Source of the DNA: an uncultured Methanomethylovorans sp.
GTDB lineage: Archaea > Halobacteriota > Methanosarcinia > Methanosarcinales > Methanosarcinaceae
NCBI GenBank assembly: GCA_937968035.1
Contig: CALBTS010000645.1
Coordinates: 1-9,404 of the forward strand
Direction: 5' to 3'
DNA: 9,404 bases
The notes under the pieces are model-generated. The model did not search any database, had not been told where the DNA came from, and worked only from the letters and a program-made list of their open reading frames with translations. Position 1 is the first letter of the stretch. Every line of letters begins with the position of its first letter. Positions 5,692 through 9,404 of this stretch are shown one piece after another. Position numbers and translations under genes: made by a program.

Positions 5692-8600
5692 TTAACTAAC
5701 CCGCAGGCATGTTGTCATGGGACTATTAGAGGTTCTCTCAAATAATAGTTCAAGTAAAATAACCTTGACCTCCTGCCCGATTTCTTCTTTTAGCCAGTAA
5801 ACTATAAAATTTACTTTGGCGCTTTTCAGCTCGTAACCTTTGTCCTTCAACTCCGAAAGCTTATGGTTAAACTGCTGCGAAAATTTCAGGACAGATTTGC
5901 CTTCTGGGTTTAAACACTCTTCACCATTCACGATCAACGTGTCTCCACAGATCAGTTTATTAATCAGATGCTGTTTGTCTATAAAATAATCGAGCCAAAC
6001 ATCTCTGAACCCTTGGTGATGAACCATTTCCAACACGGGGGAATGAATCTCCCTGTCTTCGATTTTAACCAGGTTTTCAGTTCTCATCCGGGAGAGAAAA
6101 CCGGAATTCAGATGTATCGTTAGGTTTCGCTTTGCCCGCGTCATGGCAACATAAAGCAACCGCTTGGATGCGTCAGTAGAAGCATCAAAATCTTCAAGCA
6201 TCATGAAAATATTGTCAAACTCCTTTCCTTTTGCCTTATGCATGGTTGAAACGAGAATCGCTCCACCATTCTCACCATAGAAATCCTCCAGCCCCGATTC
6301 CCTGATGAAGACCTGAAAATCTGACTTGTATTTAACCTTCGGATTGGTGACCTCAAAATCACGGATGAGATTCATGCACAATTCATACTTCGTGCTGCGA
6401 CCATATCTGCGTGACAACGCCCGCTTCGCATTTTCCCAGGCCTCCTCAGAAAAACTGATAACTTCTCCGGCCAGACCGGGTTGGCTTATGAAAAACCTGA
6501 TCTCATCGAGGTCGGACAGGTCGAATCCATCGTTGCTCTGGATCAGCCTGGCCGACCTGCCGTTTTTCCGGATCAGTCCTGCTACCTGTAATGCCTCGTC
6601 GTTGGTCCTGGTGAGCGCACACGTGGTCCCTGAGAGCTCAGCTTCGAGCAGGTCCTGAACGAACGGAACTACGAGATTGCCGTCATCATACCGAACCAGT
6701 TTAATCGTGCCCGGATCGGTTTGCCGTGAGATTACATTTGTGTTTTTTAACCTGTGGCGTATCCCTGTCACGAACTGATTTGTGAAGTCAACGAGGTTTC
6801 TCTTACTCCTGAAGTTATCAATCAGCTCATATTTGACAGACGCGTGTACTGTGATAAACTGCTCAAGGTATCTTGAGCTCGACCCCCTGAACTCATAGAT
6901 GTTCTGGTCGTCATCACCCACTGCTATCACCCTCATATCTTCATTGCACTCCATGAGGGTTTTAATAAGGCTGAACTCATTCCCGTCCATGTCCTGCGCC
7001 TCATCAATTACCAGGACGGTCTTGGTGATACGGTTCAGCTCAACCTCTTTGTTCCTGATCTTCTCAACGGTCTTCTTCAGGATATCATCAGACTTCTCAA
7101 TGTTTCCAACCTTTCCAAGTAAATCAAAGCAGTATGAATGAAAGGTTTTTATTTCAATGAAGTTGGCTGCATTCCCAACGAGGCCGATCAGCCTCTTCTT
7201 GAACTCGGTGGCAGCAGCCCTCGAGAAGGTAAGCATCAGCAGCTGTTCATGCTTGACATCCTCCATCAGCAGGAGGGAAGCCAGCTTGTGAACCAGCACC
7301 CTGGTCTTGCCGCTGCCCGGTCCTGCCGCAACCACTATGTAGCGATTCACAGAGTCGTTTATGATTTTCAGCTGGGCCGGAGAAAGCTCACCGAACAACT
7401 GTCTGAATTTCCCGGGTGTCAGGGTTTGTTTAATCTCGCCCTGCCGGCTTCCCTTGAAATATTTGTGAATGAAGAAATCATAGTTCAACCGGAAATAGTC
7501 ATCCACAAATTGCAGGGCATCCCTGTAATCACCAAGCATCTTCCTGGCATACTCCCCGACTATATGAACCTGCTGGACCTTGTTTTCATAAAACTGACTC
7601 AGCTTTCTGTAATCTTCAAGCTTGTATTTCCTTTTGTTATCCTTTTCAAGTCTCTCTACTGTGAGGCTGTTGTAAACAACGAGGAAGCCTCCTTCAATTT
7701 TTATAGCCTCTATCCTAGACAGCCAGAAAAGGGTGTCTTCGATATCATCAAGCGATACCTCATTATGGAAGAGTCCCTGCTGCCTCCCGAACTCAGTTTT
7801 CAGTTCAAGTACCGAGAATTCAACCAGCACCTCCTCTTTCCCGGCATCTTCTTCGGACAGATCGCGGTTGCATCTTTCATACAGGAACCCGACGATGAAC
7901 CTTGCCAGCTCATGTCTTTTCCTTAGCCGTTCTGTCAGAAGTTCACGCGGATGAAGGCTTACGATAGAAACATGATTTTTCGAAAACTCCAGGTTCCTTC
8001 GTTTGATCCAGTTCTTTATTGCCCAGAAGTTGATGAGTGTCCTGATCCTGCGGACATTTGATCCGTCGCAACCCTGTGCCTCAGCCTCCTCGTTCAGCTC
8101 CTTGAGCCGGAATGTTTTTGCCTGTTCGTCGAAGACCTGAACCATGAATTGTTCGATTTTGCTGAATGTTTCGACTGTTTTCAGTGACGCATTCCTGTTT
8201 TCCCCTCTTTTTATGAATGCTGTAAGGTCCTTCGAGTCAGCCAGTATCTTTTCTTCGCGAAGCAGGTTGACAATATTTATCACCTCTCCCTTCACTATCC
8301 CGAGATGGTCACTGATATAATCAATCCTTGATTCAGCCTCTTCACCGGTTGCATGTTTCCGGCTTTTGCTCGATAAGAGCTTTTTGATTATCCGTTTTGC
8401 CTGCTCCTTCTGACTCTCGTTAAACCTTGGCGAGGCATTTATTTTTTCAATTGCTTCCTGCGCGTTGCGCGAAAGGATACTGTTGGCGAAGATGCGAGGC
8501 ACGTTCTGCCCGCGTCTGAGATATCCGGCATCCTCAAGCGCCGCGATGGCTGTGGTAACTCTTGTTTCGATTTCACGGACACTTTCGTCCCATCCTGCCT

Positions 8601-9404
8601 TCCTCGCGATCTCAAGTGCAGACTGGGATACAGTTGAGCGGAACCGGGTTATTTCCTTTATCGCTTTCCAGACCTGCTGTATCTCCTTTATTGAGAGCTT
8701 CGTCTGATTAAGCAGGATGAAGTGTTTGTTAAGGTCCTCCTCGTTATAAAGGACAAAGCAGTCGGCCACGATGTTGTCATCACGACCTGCCCTGCCTGCT
8801 TCCTGGATGTAGTCCTCGAGAGAATCGGATATCTCATAGTGCACCACCATGCCCACATCTTTCTTGTCGACCCCCATTCCGAAGGCGGAGGTGGCAACCA
8901 TGACCGACACCTCGCCCGAGATAAAGGCCTCCTGGTTGGCGCTCTTTTCACTCACATCCATACGGCCATGGTAGGGTTTCGCATAAATACCGTCACGGGT
9001 CAGCCGTTCTGCCAGCTGGTAAGCCTTCCGGGTTCGTGATACATAGACTATTGCCGGGCAATTTCTCTCTTCAACCAGTCCCCTTAACGCCAGGTACTTT
9101 TCCTCTTCGGTTCCTTTCTCAAAAACCTTGTACCGGAGGTTTGTCCGTGAGACTTTTGAGGTAAACAGCTCGAGGTCAAGACCAAGTTCTTCATTGAAAT
9201 ATTTCCTGATATCTTCTATGACCTGTGGTTTTGCCGTTGCCGTGAAGCATGAGACCGGAATGCTTTCCGTAAGGTGCTTCTGCTCCTGGATTGACTTTAT
9301 AAAATCAGCGATATACAGGTAGTCAACCCTGAAATCCTGTCCCCAGGCGGAGAGGCAGTGTGCTTCGTCAACAACGAAGCGGACGATCTTTCTGCCAAGG
9401 AGAA
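5692..9404 (-). CDS. RecQ-UvrD double helicase fusion, N-terminus beyond the right edge
   Basis: The frame is open from the stop (TAA 5694-5692) to the edge of the window, giving 1236 visible residues. The first codons already lie inside RecQ: VVDEAHCLSAWGQDFR (DEAH at visible residues 12-15), SCFTATA (about 51-57), IVYVSRT, AFGMGVDK (173-180) and QEAGRAGRD (200-208). The RecQ Walker A must lie outside. The cysteine-rich RecQ zinc domain is not seen; winged-helix-like sequence follows instead. A complete UvrD/Rep helicase then starts: Walker A AGPGSGKT (693-700), VIDEAQD (798-804), GDDDQNIYEFRG (829-840), STMHKAKGKEFD (1052-1063) and VAMTRAKRNL (about 1085-1094). About 140 residues of unassigned C-terminal domain follow. 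Both helicase types unwind DNA 3' to 5' in repair or recombination; large fusions like this are, as I recall, found in Bacteroidota. ATG 8961 is internal, not the start. The gene is more GC-rich than the R-M operon. Confidence 0.92.
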   Translation of the reverse strand, partial: LLGRKIVRFVVDEAHCLSAWGQDFRVDYLYIADFIKSIQEQKHLTESIPVSCFTATAKPQVIEDIRKYFNEELGLDLELFTSKVSRTNLRYKVFEKGTEEEKYLALRGLVEERNCPAIVYVSRTRKAYQLAERLTRDGIYAKPYHGRMDVSEKSANQEAFISGEVSVMVATSAFGMGVDKKDVGMVVHYEISDSLEDYIQEAGRAGRDDNIVADCFVLYNEEDLNKHFILLNQTKLSIKEIQQVWKAIKEITRFRSTVSQSALEIARKAGWDESVREIETRVTTAIAALEDAGYLRRGQNVPRIFANSILSRNAQEAIEKINASPRFNESQKEQAKRIIKKLLSSKSRKHATGEEAESRIDYISDHLGIVKGEVINIVNLLREEKILADSKDLTAFIKRGENRNASLKTVETFSKIEQFMVQVFDEQAKTFRLKELNEEAEAQGCDGSNVRRIRTLINFWAIKNWIKRRNLEFSKNHVSIVSLHPRELLTERLRKRHELARFIVGFLYERCNRDLSEEDAGKEEVLVEFSVLELKTEFGRQQGLFHNEVSLDDIEDTLFWLSRIEAIKIEGGFLVVYNSLTVERLEKDNKRKYKLEDYRKLSQFYENKVQQVHIVGEYARKMLGDYRDALQFVDDYFRLNYDFFIHKYFKGSRQGEIKQTLTPGKFRQLFGELSPAQLKIINDSVNRYIVVAAGPGSGKTRVLVHKLASLLLMEDVKHEQLLMLTFSRAAATEFKKRLIGLVGNAANFIEIKTFHSYCFDLLGKVGNIEKSDDILKKTVEKIRNKEVELNRITKTVLVIDEAQDMDGNEFSLIKTLMECNEDMRVIAVGDDDQNIYEFRGSSSRYLEQFITVHASVKYELIDNFRSKRNLVDFTNQFVTGIRHRLKNTNVISRQTDPGTIKLVRYDDGNLVVPFVQDLLEAELSGTTCALTRTNDEALQVAGLIRKNGRSARLIQSNDGFDLSDLDEIRFFISQPGLAGEVISFSEEAWENAKRALSRRYGRSTKYELCMNLIRDFEVTNPKVKYKSDFQVFIRESGLEDFYGENGGAILVSTMHKAKGKEFDNIFMMLEDFDASTDASKRLLYVAMTRAKRNLTIHLNSGFLSRMRTENLVKIEDREIHSPVLEMVHHQGFRDVWLDYFIDKQHLINKLICGDTLIVNGEECLNPEGKSVLKFSQQFNHKLSELKDKGYELKSAKVNFIVYWLKEEIGQEVKVILLELLFERTSNSPMTTCLRVS

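Noticed and set aside
5458..5745. 95-codon plus-strand frame starting with TTG
   Set aside because: Rare start, no ribosome-binding site, no recognisable domain, and 54 bases antisense to the helicase 3' end; looks like noise.
7138..7926. Long (262-codon) plus-strand frame inside the helicase gene
   Set aside because: Fully antisense to the conserved helicase coding sequence, including Walker A; an opposite-strand shadow.
8961..8961. ATG at 8961 as the start of the helicase gene
   Set aside because: The same frame stays open to 9404 and encodes the RecQ DEAH, FTATA and IVYVSRT motifs upstream, so this Met is internal.

Overview
The window looks like a piece of a Bacteroidota chromosome or accessory island. 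The main evidence is a promoter upstream of position 5068 that matches the Bacteroidota consensus (TTTG, 19 bases, TATATTTG, read on the minus strand). The lack of strong Shine-Dalgarno sites and the RecQ-UvrD helicase fusion fit this too. No rRNA, tRNA or taxonomic marker gene is present, so the assignment is an inference.

Layout from left to right. Positions 1-183 hold two degenerate tandem repeats, a small inverted repeat and the leader of the first gene; the repeats may be the end of a mobile element lying off the left edge. A plus-strand gene (184-1926) encodes a single-chain DUF262 plus HNH (GmrSD/DUF1524-like) protein, a probable modification-dependent nuclease or anti-phage effector. 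A short gap (1927-2153) separates it from a convergent minus-strand operon (5068 down to 2154). That operon is a compact restriction-modification system: an XRE-type regulator, then one polypeptide that joins a Vsr mismatch endonuclease to a C5-cytosine DNA methyltransferase, then a PD-(D/E)XK-like type II restriction endonuclease. The three genes abut or overlap, so they are probably co-transcribed and translationally coupled. A set of GGACA/TGTCC half-sites lies across the operon promoter and is the likely operator for the regulator.

A gene-poor stretch of roughly 570 bases (5126-5691) leads to the 3' end of a very large minus-strand gene (5692-9404, open at the right edge). It encodes a RecQ-family helicase fused to a UvrD/Rep-family helicase. 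This gene is visibly more GC-rich than the restriction-modification operon, which is strongly AT-rich. The operon therefore looks like an acquired cassette beside a more resident-looking helicase.

How the parts would work together: the methyltransferase protects host sites from the endonuclease. C5-methylcytosine deaminates to give T:G mismatches at exactly those sites, and the fused Vsr domain would start their repair. The regulator would limit or time expression through the promoter-overlapping operator. The DUF262-HNH protein would add a second, independent layer of defence. The most unusual items are the Vsr-methyltransferase fusion, in which the Vsr zinc ligands are replaced although its catalytic residues remain, and the operator interleaved with a textbook Bacteroidota promoter.
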